64,000 nucleotides of DNA from Cerrena zonata. Taxonomy: Eukaryota > Basidiomycota > Agaricomycetes > Polyporales > Cerrenaceae. The translations under genes were made by a program, and so were the position numbers. The notes beneath the pieces were generated by a model. That model worked only from the letters and a program-made list of their open reading frames with translations, had not been told where the DNA came from and did not search any database. The DNA is taken from contig JASBNA010000005.1 of the NCBI GenBank assembly GCA_038087015.1, positions 2,008,552 through 2,072,551 of the forward strand, in the 5' to 3' direction. Shown here piece by piece: positions 24,342-33,454 of the stretch (within the stretch, counting starts at the first letter, position 1; each line of letters opens with the position of its first letter).

Positions 24342-27300
24342 TTAAGGATCACGTCCTTGTGATCTTGCAAGAGTTCTTTCATATACACCATCTTCCCAGT
24401 TAAAAAGCCATGATGGGTACATTCTAGATGGTTTAGTTGGCCGAGTTAAATGGTCCAGTTCTACAAATCTCAGCTGTTTAGGCTTAGGCCTGGGTGCACT
24501 TGGATGACGCTTATGAAAGTCCTTGACAGCTTTCTGAGCATTTGTCAACTGTGATGCAGGTTCCCAAGTTTCCTCTGATCTAGGATAGCCTTCCCAGTGG
24601 ATAAGATACTTTAATATTCCTCGTTCAACCTTTGAATCTAAAATACTTTCAACATTGTACTCCTCTTTACCTTCAATGATCTCAGGTAGGGGAGGGAGTG
24701 GCTTCTGTTGTGAGGAATAAATAGGTGCAACATATGGAGTTAGAACTACTTCATTGAAAACAGGATGTATTGACCTCCAAGTACTTGGTAATTGAAGTCG
24801 ATATGCAGACTTTCCTATCTTCTCTGTAATCTTAAATGGTCCATACCGCTTGTCTTCCAGTTTCTTCATTGGTCTGTTGGTCTTAATATTGTATCCTTCT
24901 AACCATACTCTATCTCCAACATCATATTTCCTGGATTCCTTCTTTGTACGATCATAGTATCGTTTCATCATTTCTTGTGATGCTTTCATTGCAGATGCAG
25001 CCTCAGATTGAATTTCCTTGATACGATCTGCAAATTGCTCAGCTGTCACATTCTTGACTTCACGTCTTGCCTCATGACCTTTCCAAGGGTGAAAACCTTT
25101 GTTAACATAGAATGGAGAAAATCCTGTGGAAGACTGAGTTTTGTCATTATAAGCAAAACCAGCCATTGGTAACCACTCAGCCCAATCATCTTGTCTGTGA
25201 TTTACAAACACACGAAGATATTGCTCAATTTCTTGATTAACACGTTCAGTCTGTCCATCAGTTTGAGGATGATATGCTGTGGATGGATTTCCTTTAATAC
25301 CTAGTAGCTCATAAAGAGCCTTAATGAACTTAGATACAAACTGGGGTCCTCTGTCACTGATAATCTTGCATGGAAGGCCATGATATACAAATACATGATC
25401 ACGTAGTATTTTAGCCCAACCTTCTGATGTAAGTTCAATATTAGTTGGAAGAGGTATAATCTGCTTTCCACCAACATCAACTATTACCAGAATTGCATCA
25501 TATCCTTGTGACTCTGGAAGAGGTCCAATCATATCAACAGAGATAATTTCCCAAGGCCGAGATGGAACTTCATTAGGTTGCAAGGGTGCTGCAAGCTTCT
25601 CATGATGGGGTTTAGTTCTTTGACAAACCTCACATCCAGTCACATAAGCTTGAACATCTGCACGGATCCTTGGCCACCAGTAATTGCGAGTAATCAGCTC
25701 ATGAGTTTTATAACGACCAGGATGTCCAGCCATTATAGAATCATGATGTATTTGAATGATCTCTTCACGAAGTTGTTTATCTCTTGGTACATAGATACGA
25801 CCATGCCAGGTGATAATTCCATCAGATTCTTCCCATCCCTTCTCCTGATTGACCAGTGCTTTTTCCACTGCACTGTCATGATTTCTTCCAAGTTTCTTGA
25901 TTCGTTCTAGAAGACTATTATCCTGAACAATCTCAAATTCCATAGCTCTGAACCAGTAAGGTTTTAACAGTACCACATTCTCATTATCATCTTGACCTCG
26001 ATAATGGTCTACACGCCTTGACAGAAGATCTGGCTTAGTGTGTAATCTCCCAGGTTTATGATGTAAACTGAAATGATAGTTTGCTAACTCTGTTACCCAT
26101 CTAGCTTGCCTGCGATTGAGTTTCTGGGGTTTCCTAAAGTACTCAAGGTTCTTGTGGTCTGTCCAGATCTCAAACTCATGCTTTGCACCCATCAGATAGT
26201 GTCTCCACTCATCTAATGCAGTCATCATAGCTAAAAGTTCCTTGTCATAAATCTCATAATTGCGCTCAACAGCAGTCATAGATTTAGACAGAAAGGCAAC
26301 AGGATGCCACTTCCCATCATGCATTTGAGACAAAACTGCTCCAACTGCATAATCAGATGCATCACATTCCACCCGATAGGGTTCATCATCTGTAGGAATA
26401 ACAAGAACAGGTGCTGTGATAATGCTTTCTTTGATCTGCTCAAAAGCCTTCTGTTGTGAATCTCCCCAAGTCCAATCTGCTTTTCCAGTCAGAGATGTCA
26501 ATGGTCTTGCAATATCTCCATATCCTAGTATAAAGCGGCGATAGAAATTGGTAAATCCTAAAAATGCTTGAACATCTCTCTTGCATTTTGGCACAGGCCA
26601 TTCATATACACCACGGACTTTGACAGGGTCCATTCCAACATGTCCTTCAGAGATGATCATTCCAAGATACTCAACTTGAGTTGCTTCAAACTCACACTTC
26701 TCTGCTTTGAGATATAACTTGTGCTCTCTGAGAATCTGTAATACTTTACGAACAATATGTCTATGTTCCTCCAGAGTCTTGGTGAAGATCATAATATCAT
26801 CTAGGTATACAACAACTACACCTTGATTAATCAAATCCTTAAACAAGTCATTCATCAGAGTTTGGAAAGTAGCAGGTGAGTTTGTTAGTCCAAAGAACAT
26901 AACAAGAGGTTCAAATAGTCCCCGGTTGGTTCTGAAAGCAGCTTTCCATTCATCACCTTCCTTGATACGAACATTGTTATATCCCCAACGTACATCAAGC
27001 TTTGTAAAATACCTTGCTCCTTTCAACTTGTTCACTAGCTCTGGGATGAGAGGTATAGGATACCTATTCTTGATAGTCATCTCATTAAGTTTCCGATAAT
27101 CCTGAACAGGTCTAAGACTTCCATCTTTCTTCTTGACAAAGAAGAATGGTGAAGCCATAGGAGATTTTGAAGGTCTGATACGTCCAGAGCGTAAATTCTC
27201 TTCTAAGAATTCATCAAGCATCTTCTGTTCTTCAAGGTTCAAAGGATAGATCTTGCAATCTAGAGGCTTTGCACCTGGAGTCAGCTCAATCACATGATCC

Positions 27301-28445
27301 CATGGTCTATGTTCAGGCAGAGTATCAAATTCCTGCTTTGCAAATACCTCAGCAAAGTCCTGATAGTGCTCTGGTACTATACTCTCAAAGTCCTTCTTAA
27401 TCTTGTCAGCATTACTTGCTTCTGCTAACTTAGAAGATATAGTTGCCTTTGCCCGAACATGTAACTTATCTAGACCAAGATAAGATCTGTAATCCATAAG
27501 AAAAAGCCTGTCTCCTTCCTCCAAGGGATTTTGACAGTCTTCTTCCTCATCTTCATCAGGTTCCAAAATACGCATCATATAGCCACACTGAGAGGGACAG
27601 CGATCAAACTTGATAGTTCCTTCCTGCCAGTTAACAGAAGGGTTATGTAACTTCAGCCAGTCATAACCAATAAATAAGTCAGACCTGCCAAGATCAGTCA
27701 CAGAAAGTTCAATAACTTCTCTATGATCTTGAATCTTCATAACAAGTTCAACAAATTCAGTAATTGGTCCTGCCTTATTACGACTTCCATCTGCATTATA
27801 AACTGGTATAGGTCGAGGAGACTTTCTAGTTGTAAGACCATGTTTCTTGACAAACTTTGTATCAATAGAAGATCCCATACAGCCACTATCAATAAGTGCT
27901 TGTACAGTGAAGGTGTTCAAATTGTCTAGTGTCTGAAGTACAGCTGACACATCCAATTGATTACCACGACCTTCCCTGATGATACTTTTAGGTCTTGCAT
28001 ATTCCTCTAGCTCTGCTATTGCTTGCTCATCATTCAAACCAATAATCCTATGAAGTTCTTCCCAAGTAGCCTCATGCTGTTTCTTTGGATGTACCCACAT
28101 TCTGAATATACCAATACTTCTGCAGTTGTTCTCTCGCATACGCCTGAGAGTCCACACACTACCAAAAGGTTCTGCATATTCTTCCTTAGGTTTATCCTCA
28201 GGCTTGTCTAAAATAATCTCCTCATTCTGGGCATTACAGGGAATTAAGCATGGCTCTGAACCACCACTGCGCTCATTATCTTGAGGAGACGCCCTAGCCT
28301 GAATTTTAGATACTATTTCAACAGCATGTTGACTGATTTGAGTCTGCAGCTGGGAAGCTACTGAGACTCGTTGCAAAAATCCAAATCCATTTGAGTTGGA
28401 TTCTCTGGCATCTTGGCATGTACCAGCTCTCTGACCTGATCCCAT
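24342..28445 (-). CDS. pol: Retrotransposon Pol polyprotein (protease, RT, RNase H, integrase, chromodomain)
   Basis: 1367 codons. Aspartic protease motif ALIDSG at about residues 183-188; reverse transcriptase with the active-site YLDD at 547-550; RNase H acidic residue in CDASDYA near 695 with WTDHKNL near 761; integrase zinc finger HHCC about 900-941; integrase catalytic D971, D1031, E1067 (D-35-E spacing); chromodomain near the C-terminus (ILKYLIHWEGYPRSEETWEP), which in this class steers integration to modified chromatin. It overlaps gag by 88 nt in the -1 frame, so expression probably uses -1 frameshifting or reinitiation; no canonical slippery heptamer was recognised, only a T-run at the gag end. 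No internal stop. Confidence 0.96.
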   Translation of the reverse strand: MGSGQRAGTCQDARESNSNGFGFLQRVSVASQLQTQISQHAVEIVSKIQARASPQDNERSGGSEPCLIPCNAQNEEIILDKPEDKPKEEYAEPFGSVWTLRRMRENNCRSIGIFRMWVHPKKQHEATWEELHRIIGLNDEQAIAELEEYARPKSIIREGRGNQLDVSAVLQTLDNLNTFTVQALIDSGCMGSSIDTKFVKKHGLTTRKSPRPIPVYNADGSRNKAGPITEFVELVMKIQDHREVIELSVTDLGRSDLFIGYDWLKLHNPSVNWQEGTIKFDRCPSQCGYMMRILEPDEDEEEDCQNPLEEGDRLFLMDYRSYLGLDKLHVRAKATISSKLAEASNADKIKKDFESIVPEHYQDFAEVFAKQEFDTLPEHRPWDHVIELTPGAKPLDCKIYPLNLEEQKMLDEFLEENLRSGRIRPSKSPMASPFFFVKKKDGSLRPVQDYRKLNEMTIKNRYPIPLIPELVNKLKGARYFTKLDVRWGYNNVRIKEGDEWKAAFRTNRGLFEPLVMFFGLTNSPATFQTLMNDLFKDLINQGVVVVYLDDIMIFTKTLEEHRHIVRKVLQILREHKLYLKAEKCEFEATQVEYLGMIISEGHVGMDPVKVRGVYEWPVPKCKRDVQAFLGFTNFYRRFILGYGDIARPLTSLTGKADWTWGDSQQKAFEQIKESIITAPVLVIPTDDEPYRVECDASDYAVGAVLSQMHDGKWHPVAFLSKSMTAVERNYEIYDKELLAMMTALDEWRHYLMGAKHEFEIWTDHKNLEYFRKPQKLNRRQARWVTELANYHFSLHHKPGRLHTKPDLLSRRVDHYRGQDDNENVVLLKPYWFRAMEFEIVQDNSLLERIKKLGRNHDSAVEKALVNQEKGWEESDGIITWHGRIYVPRDKQLREEIIQIHHDSIMAGHPGRYKTHELITRNYWWPRIRADVQAYVTGCEVCQRTKPHHEKLAAPLQPNEVPSRPWEIISVDMIGPLPESQGYDAILVIVDVGGKQIIPLPTNIELTSEGWAKILRDHVFVYHGLPCKIISDRGPQFVSKFIKALYELLGIKGNPSTAYHPQTDGQTERVNQEIEQYLRVFVNHRQDDWAEWLPMAGFAYNDKTQSSTGFSPFYVNKGFHPWKGHEARREVKNVTAEQFADRIKEIQSEAASAMKASQEMMKRYYDRTKKESRKYDVGDRVWLEGYNIKTNRPMKKLEDKRYGPFKITEKIGKSAYRLQLPSTWRSIHPVFNEVVLTPYVAPIYSSQQKPLPPLPEIIEGKEEYNVESILDSKVERGILKYLIHWEGYPRSEETWEPASQLTNAQKAVKDFHKRHPSAPRPKPKQLRFVELDHLTRPTKPSRMYPSWLFNWEDGVYERTLARSQGRDP

Positions 28446-29470
28446 GTCAATTCCTTTGCCATATCTGCAACATCCACTTGTGGAATATCTGCTTGTTCAA
28501 CTTGTCTAACAACCTGTGGTTTTATTGGACAATTACGACTGATATGTCCTGGCTGACCACATCTGTAGCAGAGTCTTTCCTTTCTCAACCTATCTATGTC
28601 CATAGGCTGACCATGACCACCAAAGGTAACACCAGTACCATCTTTACGTGCAGGTACAGTTGTGTGATATCCTTCAGATCTTGTAAACCGCCCCATGTTA
28701 GTTGTGACTGTGGTGTTGGGTTTCACCACTAAAGGTCCTGACTTCATACGACCTTGAAGTCTACGCTGCATGTTATCAATCCTGATAACCTTCTCTTTAT
28801 AGCTCTCATAACTTGTAGGTAAAGAATCGCTATCATAGACTCTTTCTATCAGGCGGTAACTGAGCCCTTGCTCAATCCTAGAGATCAAATACTGCTCATG
28901 ATCTCCTCCAGTCCTGAATCCTGCTTGAACCATAAGTTGTTCAAACTCTACAAAGTATTCATCTGCAGTGCGAGGTCCTTGCCTAAGAGCTTCCAACTTA
29001 GCTTGTGCATTCAACCTGAAGTTGGCATCCTTGAAGGACTTGTCCAATGCTTCCAAGAACTCCTTCCAGGTATCTGTAACAGTAACATCTCCAACATCAT
29101 CTATCTTAGCTTCCAAATAGTTCTGAGCCCATTTGTCAGCAAACCCTTCTTTCATATAAGATAAGGTAAACAGAATCTTAGCTTGGTCTGTTGCAAACCT
29201 ATCTCTCTTTTCAGCAATGAATAGAATAACTTGTCTTCTCCATGAAGCATACTTAGCTTTGCTTCCATCAAAGACTGCTGGCTTAGCACCCTGAACTTTG
29301 GTGTCAGAGTCATTCATCATACTGAGTAACTGTAAAGGTTTGACTATTGGTGAGAGAAGTGGGGTAGAGGGATACTGAGGTGATAGATTGACTGAGGGTG
29401 TAGAGGGTTCTTCTGAATGTGCTTCTGAAGAAGGTGTTGAAGGTCTTGAGCGATACACAAAGTAATCCAC
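28358..29470 (-). CDS. gag: Retrotransposon Gag
   Basis: 370 codons. The central capsid-like region (FDGSKAKYASWRRQVILFI, WAQNYLEA, LEALRQGPRTADEYFVEFEQL) matches the retrotransposon gag fold, and there is one CCHC zinc knuckle CYRCGQPGHISRNC near residue 310. Assembles the virus-like particle and binds the RNA. A Ser/Pro-rich N-terminus precedes it. Intact. Confidence 0.93.
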   Translation of the reverse strand: MDYFVYRSRPSTPSSEAHSEEPSTPSVNLSPQYPSTPLLSPIVKPLQLLSMMNDSDTKVQGAKPAVFDGSKAKYASWRRQVILFIAEKRDRFATDQAKILFTLSYMKEGFADKWAQNYLEAKIDDVGDVTVTDTWKEFLEALDKSFKDANFRLNAQAKLEALRQGPRTADEYFVEFEQLMVQAGFRTGGDHEQYLISRIEQGLSYRLIERVYDSDSLPTSYESYKEKVIRIDNMQRRLQGRMKSGPLVVKPNTTVTTNMGRFTRSEGYHTTVPARKDGTGVTFGGHGQPMDIDRLRKERLCYRCGQPGHISRNCPIKPQVVRQVEQADIPQVDVADMAKELTWDQVRELVHAKMPENPTQMDLDFCNESQ

Positions 29471-29977
29471 GATGACAATAATATAACTAGGAAAAGATGA
29501 TACACTGGTCCACCAGTACCTTTCTGGTTTCCGCCCACAGTGGGATCCTTAATAACTCGGTATCAAAGATCACTGTATCACAAATGAGACTATTTACCAA
29601 GGCTTGCTCCTTGATAAACCAAGTCACACAATTCCAAATCCAAGGTAACAATAACTAGGTAACACTACTTGTTATCTTCTGATGATAACCAAGTAAACAA
29701 ACAGTTTGACACCACTAGAGGACTCCTGGCTCCGTGCTTTTGTCAAAACTAAAACAATGATTGAACACCACTAGAGAACCCTTGGCTCCGTGCTATTGTT
29801 CTAATCACAAACTTATTGAATACCACTAGAGGACTCTTGGCTCCGTGCTTTTATTCAATAAACTCAGACTAATAGAATTCCAACTAATTCTATATCTGAC
29901 CACAAAGACACTTCCTTTATAACCAAAGGAGTAAAGGTATAAGAGGGTAAAGTAGGCAGTAGAGAGACTTGAGATAA
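29471..29977 (-). other. Retrotransposon 5' leader with self-priming PBS and three structured repeats
   Basis: About 500 nt between the 5' LTR and gag. Immediately after the LTR is TATCTCAAGTCT (coding strand, 29976-29965), which is complementary to AGACTTGAGATA inside the LTR, as in self-primed Tf1/sushi-type elements. Further in are three imperfect repeats (29705-29747, 29758-29803, 29813-29861) with a shared core ACCACTAGAGGACTC.TGG and different flanking stems (see findings). Likely packaging or reverse-transcription control; the function is inference. Confidence 0.75.
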
Positions 29978-30579
29978 TGTCAGCGACTAACTAAACTTAC
30001 CTGCCTAGGTTGCCACAAGAACTCTGTCTTAATACTTAAGTAACAATGTTAAGAGGTTAAAACCCAGATAAGTCTCAGTTAGGAGATTCAGGCAACCACC
30101 TTGAATCAGGTGACTAAGAGTAGGAACTGTCTTAGTTGAATACTCCTATTGAGTAGTATCTCAAGTCTGGGGGATGTATTGCTGAAAACAAGGTCTATAT
30201 ATACTAATCGGCCTGTGGCTATGCACATGTCCTTCTAACCAATCAGATCACTCCTTCCCACGCCCTATACTAGATTACCAATCCAATATCTGCAACCAAC
30301 CAATAGCATTAAAGCCTCACTAGTCATGAGTCAGCCAACTTGATGATGAGTAAGCTAAACCGCCAAACTAACCAATAGCATAAAAGCCTCAAAGGCTGCT
30401 TGGTAATATACTATTGCACAAGCCAATAGCATAAAGAGCTCAGAGAATGCTGAGTAAGCTATGTACATTGGTAAGCATGTGATTATCGAGAGCTTAGTCA
30501 TTCCACTTATATCGTGAGAACCTTAGACATGCTTAGTTATGAAAGTAGAAGTATTGCCAAAAACAGTAAGTTCATGACA
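29978..30579 (-). repeat. 5' LTR (602 bp) with TATA box and inferred transcript start
   Basis: Same 602 bp as the other LTR. On the coding strand a TATATATA (30203-30196) lies about 28 nt before AGACTTGAGATA (30168-30157), the segment complementary to the primer site, so transcription probably begins at about 30168. Confidence 0.9.
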
Positions 30580-32151
30580 ATAACAAAGTCAAAGGTTGCC
30601 AAGACTCGGAGAGGTACCCGTACACCAAAGGCTCACCCTACATCAAAGACATATGCACGTGAACATGGTCTCGATCGGGGAGGCACCAAGAAGCTCGATA
30701 ATTCACCAACAGGACAACCGCCTGTTCTTGACCCTGGGGCGGCAGATGAAGGTCTCCTGGCATTTGTTCAAAGCACCACATGTCGACGTAAGATTTGGGC
30801 TGAAGCGTTTGATGTACCAGCAGCCTCACTTGAAGGTATGGAATATATCCAAGTTAACAAGCGGATCTTGCTGCATGCTGATAGTTTTATGGGCCAGTCC
30901 CTTCTGTTCCATGCTGCGACATCTGTGACCCATCACTATTTGATGCAACACGCCCAGGAATACAACGTAAAGCATCAAAACAAAGTGTCCCAAAGAAGGG
31001 AGAATCGGTTCCCGAGATTCAGTCTCAGCTTCGCCAGTGGAGACGAGACATATTTGAGCGTGATCATGCCCTCGCACAGTACGAAGCAAAGTCGCTCTTG
31101 AACAATGAACTGGTAGCCACACTGTCAGCACACGGCCCTCTTTCTGAGGGTAATGTCGCTATCTTGCTATCAGAGAGTTGGGTATGGTGGCAACGTTATG
31201 GAACAGAGCTTACCTCGTTTGTTGTCGCTCTCAAGATTCCTTTTGTACCAAACCCCAAGAAACTCCGAAAGGAATCCGTGAAGGAGAAGCCCGAGGCTGA
31301 ACCATTGCCAAGCTCCAATGCTCGAAAACGAATGCCAGCATCCAAAGCACTGCAGGATGACTCTCTGAGTCCGAAGCGATTTCGTATCAATGAGAGAACA
31401 GATGCCAGCAGTACGGGACAACAGGGTACTGGTCAAGACCGTCCCGTTAAGTTCCATACTTCAAGTCATGCGCCATCACACTCTCACACCCTGTCAACCT
31501 CAAGCTTCGCCGTGCCATTTGTTCAACATACCCCATATACACCAGTTCATGCATCACAACCTCTTGCCTCCATGTCAGCATCCCCAAATCCTTCCATGTC
31601 GAGCATGCTACATCACTCTACATTCAACACACCTCCGTCATTTCAATATCCCTCGCTCTTTCCCTATTCATTTCAATTTCCTCATTTAACTCCGACTTCC
31701 CACCTTCCGGAACCTCCTCATATTGTCCCATCTCAGGCTCAACAACATACATCTATGCAACCAGATACTGGTTCATCAGGAACTACATGCTCTGGACCAA
31801 GGTCTAACTTAGTGAGTTCACTTGTATTTCAAGATAAATACCGCCATTTTGAGGGTCAATTTCTTAGGAACATACACAGAGTAGACCGAAGTAGACATTT
31901 CCTCATAGTAATGATAGAGTAAAGTACATGTTGCTTATGAGTAGGGTAGGTTGCGAGGTAAAGGCCATCGTGCTCACCAAGAGCGTGAACGTTGATTTCA
32001 CTAAGTCCACACTTTTACGAGCGCCAAAGAGCACCCCGCCAAAACAGTGTCCAATTCGCCCAGTCCGCTCGCAAGCTCGCGCCATTCCAAACTCCGAATC
32101 CACAAAAGGAAAGCGCGTCCAGCTTGCGAGTGGACTGGTTTTACGAGTCTA

Positions 32152-32262
32152 GCGCTAAATGCACCCAGCCAAAAGCGCGTCCAATTCGCCCAGCCGGTTC
32201 CTCACAGAACCAAAGCGGAGCGGCGGAGTCCGAATGTGAGGAACCGGCTGGGAACGAGCCTA
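32152..32262. repeat. Detached type-B terminus of copy 1, preceded by inner TSD GCGCTAAAT
   Basis: 32152-32160 repeats 18548-18556. 32161-32262 is the 102-bp type-B tip: perfect 17-bp hairpin 32189-32205 / 32236-32252, ending ACGAGCCTA next to the outer TSD. It has no function of its own here but forms the right border of the composite. Confidence 0.88.
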
Positions 32263-32271
32263 TTACCGACA
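32263..32271. repeat. Right target site duplication TTACCGACA
   Basis: Identical to 11914-11922. Confidence 0.9.
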
Positions 32272-32536
32272 CGTCGCCCAATTCCGATCTGCGCAGTAAT
32301 TGACTAAAGACCATTCAAAATTTCATACCAACTCTACACTGAGACAGAGGTACAAATATGGGGTGTCAAGGTGGTGTATCGTATAAACACTGAATAAAAT
32401 ATGTCGGCGAATAAAGGGTAGTGTACATTACGGGGATATCAAGTCCATTGAAGATAGGTAGTAGTCCGTTGAAAGTGCACCGATGAGCCAAGAGCCACTC
32501 TAGGGATCTAGAGTCTATCTGAATCTATCTCTCTAT

Positions 32537-33222
32537 TTATAGCTTAGGTGTTTGCGAACGCTGAGGAGCGTACTTCGCCATCTCATTCTCCTTCTTTTCG
32601 AAACCGCACTTCTCGTAGAAAGCTAAAGCACACCACACGTTAACAACTCATCCAAGCGACAGAGCATATGAATAGACTTACGAATATTATGGTCGCTGCA
32701 GTTCAAGATCGTCTTGTAACAACCACTGTTCTCGCTGATCCCGGTCAATGCCTGGATAACCCTCAACCCCAACTTCTTTCCCTGTTGGTTTTTATCGACC
32801 GCAATATCCTCAATATGACCAACACTTCCCAACCCCCTCAAGAACTTCCTCTCAATGAACACGCAACCTACCGCAACAATGCGATCGGTTGCCTTGTCCA
32901 CGATGACAATAGAATAATACGTCTTGGGTGCAGCGCGCATGGCGTTGAATTGCGCTACCCAGGCATCTTCACCTGGGTCTGTGACGACGGTGAGGACAGA
33001 GAGAATGTTGAGGTGGCCTCGGCGGTAATCTGTCGAAGCTAATGGGCGCACCTAATGGAGTGATCGGTAGGTTAGTGAGAGGCGCGACACGTGAAGGGAA
33101 AGCGACCTCACATGAAGAGAAGAGTGAAGTTGGGTCTTGACATCCTCTGGGATGTACTCCGATGGGAACATGAGATCAAGTTGGTTGTCGGGGGTGAATG
33201 ACTGGGAAAGTTGAGTGGTCAT
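32537..33222 (-). CDS. GNA1: Glucosamine-6-phosphate N-acetyltransferase
   Basis: Acetylates glucosamine 6-phosphate with acetyl-CoA in UDP-GlcNAc synthesis, feeding chitin and N-glycans. Exons 33222-33112, 33051-32682, 32622-32537 give 188 residues. The start is the first ATG (MTTQLSQSF). Seen: RPLASTDYRRGHLNIL, the GNAT core GHIEDIAVDKNQQGKKLG with the Q/R-x-x-G-x-G/A-type acetyl-CoA loop, LNCSDHN, and the family signature NIPFYEKCGF restored across the last intron. Complete and unremarkable. It lies just downstream of the composite insertion, its 3' end facing it. Confidence 0.96.
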
Positions 33223-33454
33223 AGCTTCTAGCTTGTACGTTCGATTGAGTTTATGAGAAGTTGAAAGTAGGGAGAACTAGATGAGCGTTGGGAGAGGGAA
33301 GATGTTCTCTAAGCCACGCAATAAAAAGAAAGGAGTTGGAGGGATAGTGGGTGTCAAGGAGGAGTGAGTTGGATGTGGGGAAGAGTTTGAGGGGGTATCG
33401 TTGCTAAACATAGCCACATGAGGGAAACCAATCCAAATCTGGAAAGCGCTGTAG

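Larger units (their letters stand above)
23729..30579 (-). mobile_element. Ty3/gypsy chromovirus LTR retrotransposon, full length
   Basis: 6851 bp with two 602-bp LTRs (TGTCAG...ATGACA), a 5-bp TSD ATAAC, and gag and pol on the minus strand. The domain order PR-RT-RNaseH-IN with a C-terminal chromodomain defines a chromovirus. Both ORFs are open and the LTRs look identical by eye, so it is young and probably competent or recently so. A candidate polypurine tract (AAGGAGGGGGTAA on the coding strand, 24331-24343) abuts the 3' LTR. Confidence 0.96.
22304..31922 (+). pseudogene. RecQ-like helicase of the element, copy 2, split by a retrotransposon
   Basis: Exons 22304-22789, 22840-23496 and 23550-23728, then resumption at 30585-30813 and 30885-31922. 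The retrotransposon sits in exon 3, just after the motif VI region (WIQRAGRAAR) at residues GESDI, with ATAAC duplicated on each side (23724-23728, 30580-30584). The helicase core motifs I-VI lie before the break, but the zinc-binding and C-terminal parts are cut off. A truncated protein running into the LTR is conceivable. Sequence on both sides is otherwise identical to copy 1. Confidence 0.92.
18662..32151. repeat. Right arm of the giant inverted repeat (element copy 2, reversed)
   Basis: Reverse complement of 11923-18556, starting ATTTAGCGCC and ending ACGAGTCTA. Pairing holds without indel apart from the 6856-bp retrotransposon plus TSD. At the left edge the 105-bp tip is absent in the expected orientation, which is explained by inversion of the central spacer. 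Confidence 0.92.
11923..32262. mobile_element. Composite insertion: two inverted copies of a RecQ helicase + DUF6589 DNA element
   Basis: 20,340 bp between 9-bp TSDs. The left arm (11923-18556) recurs in reverse complement at 18662-32151, interrupted only by an LTR retrotransposon. Positions pair exactly: left + right = 37218 up to the LTR insertion, and 44074 beyond it, so no indel separates the arms. All proteins encoded in the arms are identical between copies. The left terminus is TAGACTCGT..., and the right terminus read inward is TAGGCTCGT.... Both continue into a hairpin and then into GGGCGAATTGGAC. A single unit is about 6.74 kb (for example 11923-18661). I do not recognise a named transposon superfamily with this gene pair. 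Confidence 0.88.

Noticed and set aside
28358..28445. Canonical -1 slippery heptamer at the gag/pol overlap.
   Set aside because: The frames do overlap in -1 register, but the T-run (GAT TTT TGC) does not fit X XXY YYZ.
11923..32262. Whole inverted repeat is an assembly artefact (folded-back read).
   Set aside because: The right arm alone contains a full LTR element with TSD, the two tips differ, and the outer ends are flanked by a 9-bp duplication. A fold-back would not create these. Reads should still confirm it.
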